From the NCBI GenBank assembly GCA_964195715.1, contig CAXMRU010000217.1, forward strand, positions 1-43,819: a DNA stretch of 43,819 bases, given 5' to 3'. Source of the stretch: Benthicola sp964195715 (GTDB lineage: Bacteria > Gemmatimonadota > Gemmatimonadetes > Palauibacterales > Palauibacteraceae). The translations under genes were made by a program, and so were the position numbers. How positions within the stretch are numbered: position 1 is the first letter of the stretch; every line of letters begins with the position of its first letter. Below the pieces are notes generated by a model. The model made no database searches, was not told the origin of the DNA, and saw only the letters and a list, made by a program, of their open reading frames with translations. Positions 1-8,615 of this stretch are shown one piece after another.

Positions 1-1
1 G

Positions 2-1534
2 GGCTACGCCTTCGCCTCTTCCTGGGCCCTTCCGCCCCAGGAGATCACGGCGCTCTTCCTGCCTGACCTGATCGGCTCGCTGGGTAGTTACTGGGGGAGC
101 AACCCCTTCAAGTTACACACGGAGTACCTGGGTGCCGTTCCCATCGGACTGGCCGTCATCGCCCTGACCGGGTTCCGTCGGGACAGCCGGATCGTCCCCC
201 TCGCGGTCACGATGCTGGTCTGCGTCCTTTTCGCGTTGGGCTCCGCGACGCCGGTGCACCGGTTGGCCTACTACGTGGTGCCGTTCGTGAAGCAGTTTCG
301 GGCGCCGTCGATGATGCTCGGACCCGCTGCCCTCATGGTCGCGCTGCTGGCCGGGCTGGGGTGGCAGCACGTCCTCGACGCCAGGCGCGGAGAACGGGAA
401 GTGGCTCTGGGTTGGATCGCCGCATTGGTCGGGCCCGTTCTTTTCCTGGCGCTCGCGGCGGCTATTGCACCGGAAGGTCTGCTGAGGTGGGTGCGAACGG
501 CCTGGTATCCGGTGGATTGGACTCGTACGGCGGCAGTCAGCCCGGCGGACGCCCTGCGCAGCAACGGTTGGTTCGTCCTCGTCGGCGTCGGTGGAGCACT
601 GGGCCTCGCGTGGGTCGTCTCCCGGCGCAGGCTGGCGGAATGGTCCGTTGCGTTTCTTCTGCTTGTGCTCATCGCTGACGGCTGGCGTGTGAACGATCGA
701 TATCTTCGGACCGTGGATCCGGAAGCCGTATTCCCGTCTGACCCGGTGATCAAGCACCTCCGGTCCGAGCTGCAACCGGGAGAGCGTGCGTTCCCGCTTC
801 CGGGCCTCACCGGCTACGGCCCGAGTGAGTTGAGTGTGCACAGAATCCCGTCTGTTACCGGGATCCAGAAATTCCGGCTCGAGTGGTACGAGCGCTTCAC
901 GGGCGGGCTCGGCTTGCAGAACGTGGGCTCCAGGGCCGCCCTGGGGCTGCTGGACGTGGGATTTGTTGTGGCAGGGACCGGTTTAACGGCCGACGCGTTG
1001 GCCCTGGAGGTGGAAGGCCAGCGCGGGTCCGCATACCGTGTACTCTCCGACGTGCCGCACGCCTTCTTCCCGCGGAGAGTCGAGGCGATCGCGGACACGG
1101 CAGATGCCCTGCGCCGGGTGCTGGCCGCGGATCCGCTGGACCTGGCTGTGGTGGAGGGTGACGTGGCTCCGGCGGCGGGAGAGGGGATGGCCCGGATCCG
1201 AACCTACACTCCGAACGAGATTGTCCTGGACGTCGAGGCAACGAGCGGAGGCCTGCTGTTTCTGAGCGAGGTATACTACCCGGCCTGGGAAGCCCGGGTC
1301 GACGGAGAGAGAGTCGATGTCGTGAGGACGAACATCGCGTTCAGGGGACTGGTCGTCCCCTCCGGGGCTCATGAGGTCTCGGTGCGTTACTCCAGCGCGG
1401 AGTTCACTCTCGGTTTCGCCGTGTCAGGTGTGACGGCGACGGTGGTCGTGGTGTGGATCCTCCTGGTGTCGCTCGGGAGCTTCCGCGGCTCCTCCGGGGT
1501 CCTTAGCGCGGACGATGTGCGGGAGGCCTCATGA
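2..1534 (+). CDS. YfhO-family membrane protein, C-terminal part (5' end outside window)
   Basis: The frame is open from base 2 with no start, so the gene begins upstream; about 510 C-terminal residues are visible. Several hydrophobic segments occupy the first 220 visible residues, followed by a soluble part and one last membrane helix near the C-terminus. The motif YWGSNPF near the visible start and the late YPAWEARVDGERV followed by AFRGLVVPSGAHEV are typical of the YfhO family of large polytopic proteins, often linked to glycosyl transfer onto surface polymers. The stop overlaps the next start by four bases (ATGA), so it heads or belongs to an operon with the flippase-like and mannose-phosphate genes. 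The exact substrate is unknown. Family assignment is fairly secure. Confidence 0.8.
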   Translation, partial: GYAFASSWALPPQEITALFLPDLIGSLGSYWGSNPFKLHTEYLGAVPIGLAVIALTGFRRDSRIVPLAVTMLVCVLFALGSATPVHRLAYYVVPFVKQFRAPSMMLGPAALMVALLAGLGWQHVLDARRGEREVALGWIAALVGPVLFLALAAAIAPEGLLRWVRTAWYPVDWTRTAAVSPADALRSNGWFVLVGVGGALGLAWVVSRRRLAEWSVAFLLLVLIADGWRVNDRYLRTVDPEAVFPSDPVIKHLRSELQPGERAFPLPGLTGYGPSELSVHRIPSVTGIQKFRLEWYERFTGGLGLQNVGSRAALGLLDVGFVVAGTGLTADALALEVEGQRGSAYRVLSDVPHAFFPRRVEAIADTADALRRVLAADPLDLAVVEGDVAPAAGEGMARIRTYTPNEIVLDVEATSGGLLFLSEVYYPAWEARVDGERVDVVRTNIAFRGLVVPSGAHEVSVRYSSAEFTLGFAVSGVTATVVVVWILLVSLGSFRGSSGVLSADDVREAS

Positions 1535-2493
1535 TGGCCGAGGGGCGACGGCCGCGCAGACTCCTCGCGGTTCTCTTTCTGACGGTGGCCCTGGCCTTCG
1601 TCGTCGTTCTACTCCTTCGGCAGTGGACGTCGCTCGACGAGATCCTCGCAGCAACAAGAAATTTCCCATGGTCCGTGAGGCCCGCGTGGCTCGTGGCCGC
1701 ATGGTTCGTGGCCGTGGGCGACCTCATGCTGATGGGCAGCGTATGGGCGGGTCTGTTCCGTCGAACCGGCGGCTCGGCTTCGCGGTGGGAGTGCGTGAGG
1801 ATCTGGGTGATCACCAACTTCGGTCGCTACATTCCCGGGAAGGTATGGCAACTCGGCGGCCTGACAGTGTACATGAAGGGCCGCGGCGATTCGGGGGCGG
1901 CAGCGCTCGTGTCCGCGGTGGCTTTCCAGATCATCTCGCTGGTTACCGGAGCTGCCGTGGCGGCTGCCACCGTCGGTGTGCATTGGGTGGCGGCCGGTGG
2001 AAGCTGGTTGCCCGCTGCGGTCACGCTCGCGGTCACGCTCGTCGTCGGCCTGAACCCCGTCGTTATCCGGTGGATGGCTCGGCGGTTGGGTGGTTTGATG
2101 GGGGAGGATGCGGTGGTCATCGATCTGGGGGCAAAGGACGTCGTTCTCGCTGCGGGTGGCATGCTGATCGCCTGGCTGGTGTACGGAGTGGGCTTGCTGC
2201 TCCTCCTGCGAGGCGTTGGAGTAGCGTGGGAAGTGAAGCAGTTGCATGTGCTTACAGGTGTGTTTGCGGCCAGCTACGTGGTCGGTTACATGGCGCTGAT
2301 CGCGCCGGGGGGACTCGTGGTCAGAGAGGGCGCCATGACGGGCCTGCTGACCGAGCTGAGTGAGATGCCGGTCGGCGTCGCGGCTGCGGTCGCGATCCTG
2401 GCGAGGCTATGGCTGGTCGGAGCCGAGCTGGGAGCGCTGGCGCTCGTACTGGCCTGGCCGGCAAAGAATGCGATACAGGAGCGGGATGCTTGA
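1531..2493 (+). CDS. Flippase-like / LPG-synthase-type transmembrane protein (UPF0104)
   Basis: This 320-residue polytopic membrane protein starts with a hydrophobic helix at about residues 12-30, with further helices throughout. The block NFGRYIPGKVWQLGG at about residue 91 is characteristic of the lysylphosphatidylglycerol synthase transmembrane / UPF0104 group, many of which are thought to move or modify lipid-linked substrates. There is no soluble aminoacyl-transferase domain, so MprF-type lipid lysinylation is unlikely. It starts within the stop of the YfhO-like gene and its own stop overlaps a TTG start of the mannose-phosphate synthase. The context suggests a lipid-linked sugar pathway; the transported molecule is not deducible. 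Confidence 0.82.
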   Translation: MMAEGRRPRRLLAVLFLTVALAFVVVLLLRQWTSLDEILAATRNFPWSVRPAWLVAAWFVAVGDLMLMGSVWAGLFRRTGGSASRWECVRIWVITNFGRYIPGKVWQLGGLTVYMKGRGDSGAAALVSAVAFQIISLVTGAAVAAATVGVHWVAAGGSWLPAAVTLAVTLVVGLNPVVIRWMARRLGGLMGEDAVVIDLGAKDVVLAAGGMLIAWLVYGVGLLLLLRGVGVAWEVKQLHVLTGVFAASYVVGYMALIAPGGLVVREGAMTGLLTELSEMPVGVAAAVAILARLWLVGAELGALALVLAWPAKNAIQERDA

Positions 2494-3251
2494 ACGAACA
2501 GCGAGGCGTTTCGTCCGTTGACGCCGTAGGGAAGGGCAGGGTGCTGGTCGTCATGCCCACGTACAACGAAGCCCCGAACCTGCCCACGATCGTGCCGGTC
2601 GTTCTCGAGTGTGATTTGCGTATTGACGTGCTTGTGGTGGACGATGGGTCACCCGACGGGACGGGTGAGATCGCCGACCGAATGGCGGAAGAAAGCGACC
2701 GGGTGAGCGTCATCCACCGCGAGGGGAAGCAGGGCCTGGGAAGCGCCTACCTGCGTGGGTTCACGTGCGGCCTGGAGCGGGGATACGACTACCTTATCGA
2801 GATGGACTCAGATCATTCGCACGATCCGAAGTACCTGACGGATCTGCTTGCGGCGGTCGAGGGGGACTATGATCTCGTGATCGGATCCCGCTACGTGACC
2901 GGGGTGAACGTGATCAACTGGCCGATGTCACGGCTTCTCCTCTCGTGGTTCGCCAACAAATACGCACGGGTGATCACCGGACTCCCTCTGTCGGACGCCA
3001 CCGCCGGATTCAAGTGCTTCCGGCGCGAGGTCCTCGAGGCGATAGACTTCAGCAAGGTCGGCTCCACGGGCTACGCATTCCAGATCGAAATGGACTTCCG
3101 GGCCTGGAAGAAGGGTTTCCGGCTGGGAGAGGTTCCAATCGTCTTCGTGGATCGGATGGATGGAGAGAGCAAAATGTCTCGCGCCATCGTTCGGGAAGCC
3201 GTATGGCGAGTTTGGACCCTGCGGTTCTTGTCGCTCTTCGGACGCCTTTAG
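2490..3251 (+). CDS. Polyprenyl-phosphate mannose synthase (DPM1-type GT2)
   Basis: The product is a family-2 glycosyltransferase that would transfer mannose, or a related hexose, from a nucleotide sugar to polyprenyl phosphate at the inner membrane face. Visible motifs are MPTYNEAPNL at the start of the fold, VVDDGSPDGTG at residues 49-59, the metal-binding DSD at 106-108, and late SDATAGFKCF and GSTGYAFQIEM blocks that are strongly DPM-like. No C-terminal membrane helices follow, as in short DPM1-type enzymes. I chose the TTG at 2490: AGGAG lies eight bases upstream (2477-2481) and the codon overlaps the previous stop as TTGA. This gives 253 residues and avoids a 27-residue extension into the upstream gene. 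Hexose specificity (mannose versus glucose) is uncertain. Confidence 0.88.
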   Translation: MNEQRGVSSVDAVGKGRVLVVMPTYNEAPNLPTIVPVVLECDLRIDVLVVDDGSPDGTGEIADRMAEESDRVSVIHREGKQGLGSAYLRGFTCGLERGYDYLIEMDSDHSHDPKYLTDLLAAVEGDYDLVIGSRYVTGVNVINWPMSRLLLSWFANKYARVITGLPLSDATAGFKCFRREVLEAIDFSKVGSTGYAFQIEMDFRAWKKGFRLGEVPIVFVDRMDGESKMSRAIVREAVWRVWTLRFLSLFGRL

Positions 3252-3312
3252 CAGATTGCTTGTAGTACCCCGGGGAAGGAATAGCGCGGAGGGAACGGGA
3301 GACAGGAGAGAG

Positions 3313-3350
3313 GATGGCGCTAGTTTACATAATGTATATTATGCGCCATC
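3313..3350. terminator. Inverted repeat in convergent gap, probable bidirectional terminator
   Basis: The arms GATGGCG (3313-3319) and CGCCATC (3344-3350) are complementary, and inside them CATAAT (3328-3333) pairs with ATTATG (3338-3343) around a four-base loop. An unpaired stretch of eight bases sits on the left arm. The element lies between two genes that converge (3251 and 3444) and is much more AT-rich than its surroundings, which suits a terminator serving both directions. An operator is the alternative. Confidence 0.5.
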
Positions 3351-3443
3351 ACTATAAATCTCAGGGGGACGGCCTATACGTCTAGTCCGGCTTCGAACTT
3401 CGACGGTTCCCTGAATCTCCGGCAGGTTGCCAAGGGGACCCTT

Positions 3444-4274
3444 CTACTGGTCCGATACCTCGTCTATGCCTGCCTCTCCTGCCTCTGCCGGGTCTACCTC
3501 TCCTGCCTCAGACTGCTCGGTGGCAGGTTCCGCGTCAGCCGCCTGGTTATCTGTCGTCGGAAGTACAACGGGCGGCGCGACACCAAACTGGCTCAAGGTG
3601 CGGACTTCACCGAGGCGAACCGCGTAGACATCCTGGCCGGCGGGATCCTCCTCCGCCTCCTCCACGAGCCGCTCATACAGCGAGATCGCTTCGTCATAGC
3701 GTCCCGAGGTGGTGTGCAGGCGCGCCTGCTTCGCCATCGCGTCGTGGCGCTGATAGTCGAACAGGGCCTCGTTCTCCAGACGCTCGTACCAGTCCAGAGC
3801 CCGATCAGCGTCGCCGCCCTGATCGTAGGCAGCGGCGATCATGCCGATGGCGCTGAAAGAAAGAGGATCGCCACCGCCTCGGTCCGCGAGCGGTTCGAGG
3901 ACACGGATAGCGGCCCCGAGACTGTCCCGCCGGAGCTCGAGGTCTGCGAGCACCACGCGGGCCTGGTTGGCATATGCGGTTCCCGAAAACTGGTCGATGA
4001 AGAGACGCAATTCGGAGCGAATCGTCTCCATGTCCGCTGACTGGGAGGCGATCTGTATTTCCTGCAAACGGACAGACCCCCGCTCCACCAGTTTCTGGCG
4101 GTAGTCCTGGTAGTAGAATGCGGCGGCGACGACGGCCACGAGGGCGATGCCACCGGCCATGACGACCCGGCGGTGCCGCTGGGCCCACGCTGCTGCCTCG
4201 AGTGCTCTCTCGGTAACGTGATCTTCGGTATCGATGCCTTGGGTCCGCTTCTCGCGGGCCATCGATTTTGCCAT
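3444..4274 (-). CDS. Membrane-anchored tetratricopeptide (YfgM-like) protein
   Basis: This is a 276-residue protein with a short cytoplasmic N-terminus, one membrane helix (VVMAGGIALVAVVAAAFYY, about residues 37-55) and a repeat region carrying TPR-like helices, for example the block around RALDWYERLENEALFDY. The tail is acidic and rich in Ala and Glu. The topology and TPR_21-like fold resemble YfgM, a SecYEG-associated periplasmic chaperone partner, but identity is too weak by eye to assign the name. I take the ATG at 4274. An in-frame ATG at 4322 lacks a ribosome site and abuts an AT-rich segment containing a TATAGT hexamer (4324-4329, minus strand) that could itself be the promoter. It is the last minus-strand gene before the convergent gap. 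Confidence 0.7.
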   Translation of the reverse strand: MAKSMAREKRTQGIDTEDHVTERALEAAAWAQRHRRVVMAGGIALVAVVAAAFYYQDYRQKLVERGSVRLQEIQIASQSADMETIRSELRLFIDQFSGTAYANQARVVLADLELRRDSLGAAIRVLEPLADRGGGDPLSFSAIGMIAAAYDQGGDADRALDWYERLENEALFDYQRHDAMAKQARLHTTSGRYDEAISLYERLVEEAEEDPAGQDVYAVRLGEVRTLSQFGVAPPVVLPTTDNQAADAEPATEQSEAGEVDPAEAGEAGIDEVSDQ

Positions 4275-4382
4275 GTGACTGAAGAACCTTTCCGTGCCCC
4301 GGGAACTGACCCGGTGTACCATAACTATAGTTAGTAAAACAACTTACAGTATATTAGAGCATCCTGCATCCGAGGTCCAGTG

Positions 4383-4431
4383 CCTGGCGGCATGCCAGGA
4401 CGTCGGCCTTGCTTCGTGCGATGAGGCACGA
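4383..4431. repeat. Two short hairpins after dedA
   Basis: There are two perfect six-base stems: TCGTGC/GCACGA (4414-4431, six-base loop) and CCTGGC/GCCAGG (4383-4399, five-base loop). They follow the dedA stop in its direction of transcription. Neither is followed by a clear T-run, so a Rho-assisted end or mRNA 3'-end protection is as likely as intrinsic termination. Confidence 0.35.
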
Positions 4432-4458
4432 GAAACTAGGGGCAGCGCAGCCACGCAG

Positions 4459-5130
4459 TCAATGCGGACTGCCGTGCATGATACGACGGTGCAGCCAGAT
4501 GTAGACGGCGAGGATCAGGGCAATGCCGAGGAAGATCCAGAGAAGGTTGTCTCCCACGAGTGCCTCTCCGGCGGGAACCAGCTCCGCGTAGGTCATCTCC
4601 CGGGTTTCCTGCCCCATCGCGTACCCGGCGAGGCTCAGAATGACGACCCATATTCCGGCGCCGAGGCAAGTAAACAGGGCAAACCTGCCGAACCGCATCC
4701 GGGAAAGACCCGCGGGGATGGAGATGAGCTGTCTGACGGCAGGGATGAGCCGGCACACGAAAGTCGTGATCTCGCCGTGCCGGCGGAAGACCTCCTCTGC
4801 TCGCTCCAACGCCGCATGGGGGAGAAAGAAGTAGCGCCCGTACCGGTAGAGGAAGGGCCTTCCGAGTCGCAGGGATAGTCCGTAGTTGACGAAGGCTCCC
4901 AGCAGCGATCCGAGGATCCCTGCGACGATTGCAACGATCAGGCCGATATGCGGGTCGGGGGGCAGAAGCTCGCCCCGGGCCGCCAGGAATCCTGCGGGGA
5001 TCATCACGACTTCCGAGGGGAACGGAATGAATGAGCTCTCGACCGCCATCAGTACGAGAACGATCAGCGGACCCCAGGTTCGTCCGAGCTCCGCCCCGAC
5101 TTCGATATACTGGATCAGCGTTTCAGTCAC
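4459..5130 (-). CDS. DedA family membrane protein
   Basis: This 223-residue inner-membrane protein belongs to the DedA/VTT family, whose members are implicated in recycling undecaprenyl phosphate or flipping phospholipids and in maintaining proton motive force. The acidic residue in AVESSFIPFPSEV (E31, E40) and the signature FVCRLIPAVRQ (R127, R133), followed by GLSRMRFGRF and GAGIW, match the family. Length is normal. It begins 27 bases after pcm and probably ends the der-to-dedA operon. The particular substrate of this paralogue cannot be told from sequence alone. Confidence 0.9.
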   Translation of the reverse strand: MTETLIQYIEVGAELGRTWGPLIVLVLMAVESSFIPFPSEVVMIPAGFLAARGELLPPDPHIGLIVAIVAGILGSLLGAFVNYGLSLRLGRPFLYRYGRYFFLPHAALERAEEVFRRHGEITTFVCRLIPAVRQLISIPAGLSRMRFGRFALFTCLGAGIWVVILSLAGYAMGQETREMTYAELVPAGEALVGDNLLWIFLGIALILAVYIWLHRRIMHGSPH

Positions 5131-5157
5131 GCGTAGCTCCGTAGACGCCGGTCCTGT

Positions 5158-5814
5158 TCACCAGCCTTGCTCTCCCGTCAGCGGTACGAATCGGGCGTCG
5201 TCCACTGCCTCTTCCTGAACGTCACCGTTCTCGTCCACCGTCACCCGCACGAGGCGCTGACCCGAATCATCTCCCACCGGGATGATCAGAAGCCCCCCCG
5301 TGGCGAGCTGGTCCATGAGTGGTTGAGGGATCTGAGGCGCGGCGGCCCCGCAAAGAATCACATCATACGGAGCGTTCTCCGGCCAGCCGCCGCTCCCGTC
5401 CCCTGTCCGCAGGGTTACGTTCTCCACTCCGAGGTCCATGAGTCGCTTCTCTGCCAGCCGTGCCAACTCGGGCACGGTCTCGATGGAGTATACGTGACTG
5501 GCCAGCTGAGTCAGCAAAGCCGTCTGGTATCCTGAACCCGTTCCGATCTCGAGGACCTTCTCCTTTCCTTGGAGCCCTGCCAGGCTCAGGTGCAGCGCGT
5601 GAGCAGTCGGCCGGGAGATCGTCTGGCCGTGGCCAAGCGGCAGCGCGACGTCCTCATAGGATCGATGACGAACGGCGTCCGGTACGAACATGTGACGCGG
5701 CACCATGTCGAAGGCGTGCAGGATCGCTAGATCCTGCACGCCTTCGGCTCGCAGGGTCTCGATCAGACGTCGCCGATCCCGGCGGTATGCCTGGTCTACC
5801 CGCCCTGCATCCAC
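5158..5814 (-). CDS. pcm: Protein-L-isoaspartate O-methyltransferase
   Basis: The enzyme repairs age-damaged proteins by methylating L-isoaspartyl residues with S-adenosylmethionine. The sequence shows the substrate-side motif GHGQTIS (61-67), the SAM-binding VLEIGTGSGYQ (87-97) and the post-motif SIETVPELA. Its length of 218 residues is typical. The start is GTG at 5814, giving a 19-base overlap with the end of surE; no good ribosome site is seen, so translation probably depends on coupling. A surE-pcm pair is a common arrangement, and both are associated with stress survival. Confidence 0.95.
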   Translation of the reverse strand: MDAGRVDQAYRRDRRRLIETLRAEGVQDLAILHAFDMVPRHMFVPDAVRHRSYEDVALPLGHGQTISRPTAHALHLSLAGLQGKEKVLEIGTGSGYQTALLTQLASHVYSIETVPELARLAEKRLMDLGVENVTLRTGDGSGGWPENAPYDVILCGAAAPQIPQPLMDQLATGGLLIIPVGDDSGQRLVRVTVDENGDVQEEAVDDARFVPLTGEQGW

Positions 5815-6590
5815 GTGCGCACTTTGCTGATCAGCCGGTAATTGGTGAGGTCCAGGTGCAGCGGAGTGATCGAAATGTAGCCTGCCTGGACCGCCCGAAA
5901 ATCCGAGTCCTCCCGTCCACTCCAGGTGGACACGCCTCCACCGATCCAGTAGTACTCGCGGCCCGAAGGGTCCTCTCTGCGCGTGAGCGAATCAGAATAC
6001 ACGCGGCGCCCGAGGGTCGTGACTCGCACGCCCTTCATGTCTTCGACCGGAATGTCCGGCAGGTTGATGTTGAAGAAGGTTTCCTCGGGGAAATCCGACC
6101 GTTGAACCAGCGAGCCGATCAACTCGACCAGTACATCCGTCCAGGCCGGGATCCGGTCGGAGATCCGGCTCGAATAGGACACGGCAATCGCCGGGATGCC
6201 GAGGATCGTCCCTTCCATGGCGGCAGCCACGGTGCCCGAGTAGAGCACGTCCTCTCCCATGTTGGGCCCGTGATTGACCCCCGAAAGGACGAAGTCGGGT
6301 GCAGCAGCGAGGAGCTGGTTGATGCCGATCAGCACGCAATCAGTCGGTGTGCCGTCGATGACGTTGTGGCCCTCGGGGGTATTGGTCGCGCGGAGAGGCC
6401 GGTGAACCGTCAGCGAGTGGCTGGTAGCACTCTGCTCTCGATCTGGCGCTACGACGTCGACGTCTCCCAGTCGTGACGCCACGTCGATCAGCGTCCTCAG
6501 GCCGAGGGCGTGAATGCCGTCGTCGTTGGTGCAGAGAAACCTGGGGCGGGCCACGAAAGGCTTTGGGCTCTCGTCCGTGTCCGCGGTCAT
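5796..6590 (-). CDS. surE: 5'/3'-nucleotidase SurE
   Basis: This metal-dependent nucleoside-monophosphate phosphatase, linked to stationary-phase survival, is 264 residues long. The metal site is visible as TNDDG (D23, D24), S54 in REQSATSHS, and SGVNHGPNMG with N106. The start ATG at 6590 overlaps the MerR-gene stop as ATGA. It overlaps pcm at its 3' end, so surE and pcm are almost certainly co-translated. The N-terminus is about ten residues longer than in the shortest homologues, with no consequence for the active site. Confidence 0.95.
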   Translation of the reverse strand: MTADTDESPKPFVARPRFLCTNDDGIHALGLRTLIDVASRLGDVDVVAPDREQSATSHSLTVHRPLRATNTPEGHNVIDGTPTDCVLIGINQLLAAAPDFVLSGVNHGPNMGEDVLYSGTVAAAMEGTILGIPAIAVSYSSRISDRIPAWTDVLVELIGSLVQRSDFPEETFFNINLPDIPVEDMKGVRVTTLGRRVYSDSLTRREDPSGREYYWIGGGVSTWSGREDSDFRAVQAGYISITPLHLDLTNYRLISKVRTWMQGG

Positions 6591-6943
6591 TCGCCGAGCG
6601 CCAGGAGCTCTACGAGGCCGTCCGCCTCTCGGCGCAGGTCGCGCACGGTCTCACGCTCCCACGCGACGCGCGCCGCCCGGGCGAGCTTCCCCTCTTTGCG
6701 CAGCTGCTCGAGCTTGTGCCGGGCTCCCTCGATCGTGTACTTCTCGGCGTAGAGCAGGTGTCGAAGCAAGTGCACCAGCTTGATTTCCTTCCGCCGATAG
6801 ACTCGATTTCCCGCCCGGTTCTTGCCTGGCTTGAGAGCCGCGAACTGGGTCTCCCAATAGCGAAGAACGTGTGGTTTCAGGCCGGTGAGTTCGCACACCT
6901 CACCTATCGAGTAGTATTCCTTCGGCGCGATCCGGTCTTCCAC
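6587..6943 (-). CDS. MerR-family transcriptional regulator
   Basis: This small DNA-binding protein of 118 residues has a winged-helix domain at the N-terminus (YYSIGEVCELTGLKPHVLRYWE, split here as YYSIGEVCELTG then LKPHVLRYWE) and a helical C-terminal part suited to dimerisation. It has no metal-binding cysteine pair, so metal sensing of the classical MerR kind is unlikely. GTG at 6943 is chosen because GGAG sits nine bases upstream; a TTG at 6952 overlaps the gpsA stop but has no spaced ribosome site. It lies between phospholipid-synthesis genes and surE-pcm. Its ligand and targets are unknown. Confidence 0.88.
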   Translation of the reverse strand: MEDRIAPKEYYSIGEVCELTGLKPHVLRYWETQFAALKPGKNRAGNRVYRRKEIKLVHLLRHLLYAEKYTIEGARHKLEQLRKEGKLARAARVAWERETVRDLRREADGLVELLALGE

Positions 6944-6948
6944 CGAAC

Positions 6949-7962
6949 TCAACTCCAGCGCTCGGGCTTGGGCTCTCGGGACATGAGAAGGGCCAGAGCT
7001 CTTCTCGGGTCCACGTCGTCGTACAGAATAGAGTATACCGCTCCCACGATGGGCATTTCCACCCCATGCCTCTCCGCGAGGTCGCGTGCAGCCTCGGTCG
7101 TGCGCACGCCCTCGGCGACAGATGCCATTCCGGCCAGTACGTCCTGCAGCTTCTCACCTCGTCCCACGGCCAGGCCCACCTGCCGGTTTCGACTCAGATC
7201 TCCGGTGCAAGTAAGGACCAGGTCGCCGACTCCGGCGAGACCCGCGAGCGTAGCTCCCTCCCCTCCGAGCCTCTCAGCCAGGCGGCCGATCTCGGCCAGG
7301 CCTCTCGTCATCAGGGCAGCTCTCGCGTTGGTGCCGAGCCCGAGGCCATCGCTGATGCCGGCAGCCAGGGCGATGACGTTCTTGAGGGCCCCGCCCAGCT
7401 CCGTGCCCACGAGGTCCGATTGGGTGTAGAGCCGGAAATGCTCGTTCTGGAACAGCCGCTGTATCCGCACGGCGCTCCGCTCGTCGCGCGATGCCAGGGT
7501 TACCGCTGTCGGGAGGCGGCGAGCGAGCTCCGCCGCGAAACTGGGGCCTGAGAGGACTACGCAGCCTTCCGCCACGTCGCCTAGCACCTCGGTCAGCACC
7601 TGGCTCATCGTCAGGTCGGTCTGGATCTCGATGCCCTTCGACGCGCTCACGAGGAGAGGTCGTGCATCGCCCAGGTATCCCCGGGCCTCCTGCATCACGG
7701 GTCGGACGACGTGCGACGGACTTACCGAGACCACTACACTGGCGTCGCGCAAAGCTATTGCCATGTCGGACGTCGCGCCAAGCGTAGGCTCGAGCTCGAC
7801 GCCCGCGAGGTACTTGTCGTTTCTCCTGCGCTCCGAGACGTCTTCGGCGACGGCCGGCTCGTAGGACCACAGGACGGTCGGGTGACCGTTCCAGGCCAGG
7901 ACATTCGCGAGAGCCGTTCCCCAACTGCCCGCTCCCAGTACCGCGATCCGATCAGTGCTCAC
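6949..7962 (-). CDS. gpsA: Glycerol-3-phosphate dehydrogenase [NAD(P)+]
   Basis: GpsA reduces dihydroxyacetone phosphate to sn-glycerol-3-phosphate for phospholipid synthesis. The 337-residue product has the nucleotide-binding GAGSWGTALA near its start, the lysine in SASKG (K109) and the catalytic lysine in GGALKNV (K194), followed by the conserved GTNARAALMTRGL. The start is GTG at 7962, overlapping the plsY stop as GTGA. PlsY, made next door, uses the product of this enzyme, so the pair supplies the first two steps of membrane lipid synthesis. Confidence 0.97.
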   Translation of the reverse strand: MSTDRIAVLGAGSWGTALANVLAWNGHPTVLWSYEPAVAEDVSERRRNDKYLAGVELEPTLGATSDMAIALRDASVVVSVSPSHVVRPVMQEARGYLGDARPLLVSASKGIEIQTDLTMSQVLTEVLGDVAEGCVVLSGPSFAAELARRLPTAVTLASRDERSAVRIQRLFQNEHFRLYTQSDLVGTELGGALKNVIALAAGISDGLGLGTNARAALMTRGLAEIGRLAERLGGEGATLAGLAGVGDLVLTCTGDLSRNRQVGLAVGRGEKLQDVLAGMASVAEGVRTTEAARDLAERHGVEMPIVGAVYSILYDDVDPRRALALLMSREPKPERWS

Positions 7963-8591
7963 GCTCGCCCGCCTTCGCTGGTGGAGGACTCAGAGGTGGC
8001 TTGCTTCCGGCCAAATCTGTGTTCCTGGCCACGGGCGAGCCGTTCCAGGTTACCGCGGTGCGTCCACCAGACCAGGATCGCAACGGCCGCGCTGAATATC
8101 ACGGTGTAGCGGGACTCGTCCGTGAGCCACGCCGCGAGGGGTACGAGTGTAGCCGCGCTGATGGACGCCACAGATACGTATCGAGTGATCGCGACGACTC
8201 CGATCCACACGAGCAGTCCGATCAGAGCGGAGGTGGGGGCGAGCGCGACGAGAACCCCGACACCCGTGGCCACTCCCTTTCCACCTCGGAATCGCATGAA
8301 GATGGACCACACATGGCCGGCGATCGCCGCGAGGCCATAGAGAAGAGCCAGATCTCCGTTGGCGCTGCCGTCCCAGGCCGGGAAGAAGTACGCCGGCACG
8401 AAGCCTTTCGTCACGTCGATCAGAACGACGGGAACGCCTGCAGCGGCGCCCATGACCCTGTAGGCGTTGGTGCCACCGAGGTTGCCGCTGCCGTGCTCGC
8501 GCAGGTCGATGCCGTGCAGACGTCCCATGATGTAGCTGGTGGGAACCGACCCAATCAGGTAGGCGGTCAGAGACAACAGAGCGACTGTCAC
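7959..8591 (-). CDS. plsY: Acyl-phosphate:glycerol-3-phosphate acyltransferase
   Basis: This polytopic inner-membrane enzyme of 210 residues makes lysophosphatidic acid from acyl phosphate and glycerol-3-phosphate. The three family motifs are present: HGSGNLGGTN (33-42), DVTKGFVPAYF (about 59-69) and FRGGKGVATG (101-110). The start is GTG at 8591, with AAAGG a few bases upstream. It lies 24 bases after der and overlaps gpsA by four bases. The basic C-terminal tail is slightly longer than usual but unremarkable. Confidence 0.96.
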   Translation of the reverse strand: MTVALLSLTAYLIGSVPTSYIMGRLHGIDLREHGSGNLGGTNAYRVMGAAAGVPVVLIDVTKGFVPAYFFPAWDGSANGDLALLYGLAAIAGHVWSIFMRFRGGKGVATGVGVLVALAPTSALIGLLVWIGVVAITRYVSVASISAATLVPLAAWLTDESRYTVIFSAAVAILVWWTHRGNLERLARGQEHRFGRKQATSESSTSEGGRA

Positions 8592-8615
8592 GTGAGCCTT
8601 TCTCGAATCATAGGA

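Noticed and set aside
3314..3385. A 23-codon frame on the plus strand with an AGGAG-like ribosome site.
   Set aside because: It lies within the inverted repeat of the convergent gap and has no recognisable motif; chance is more likely.
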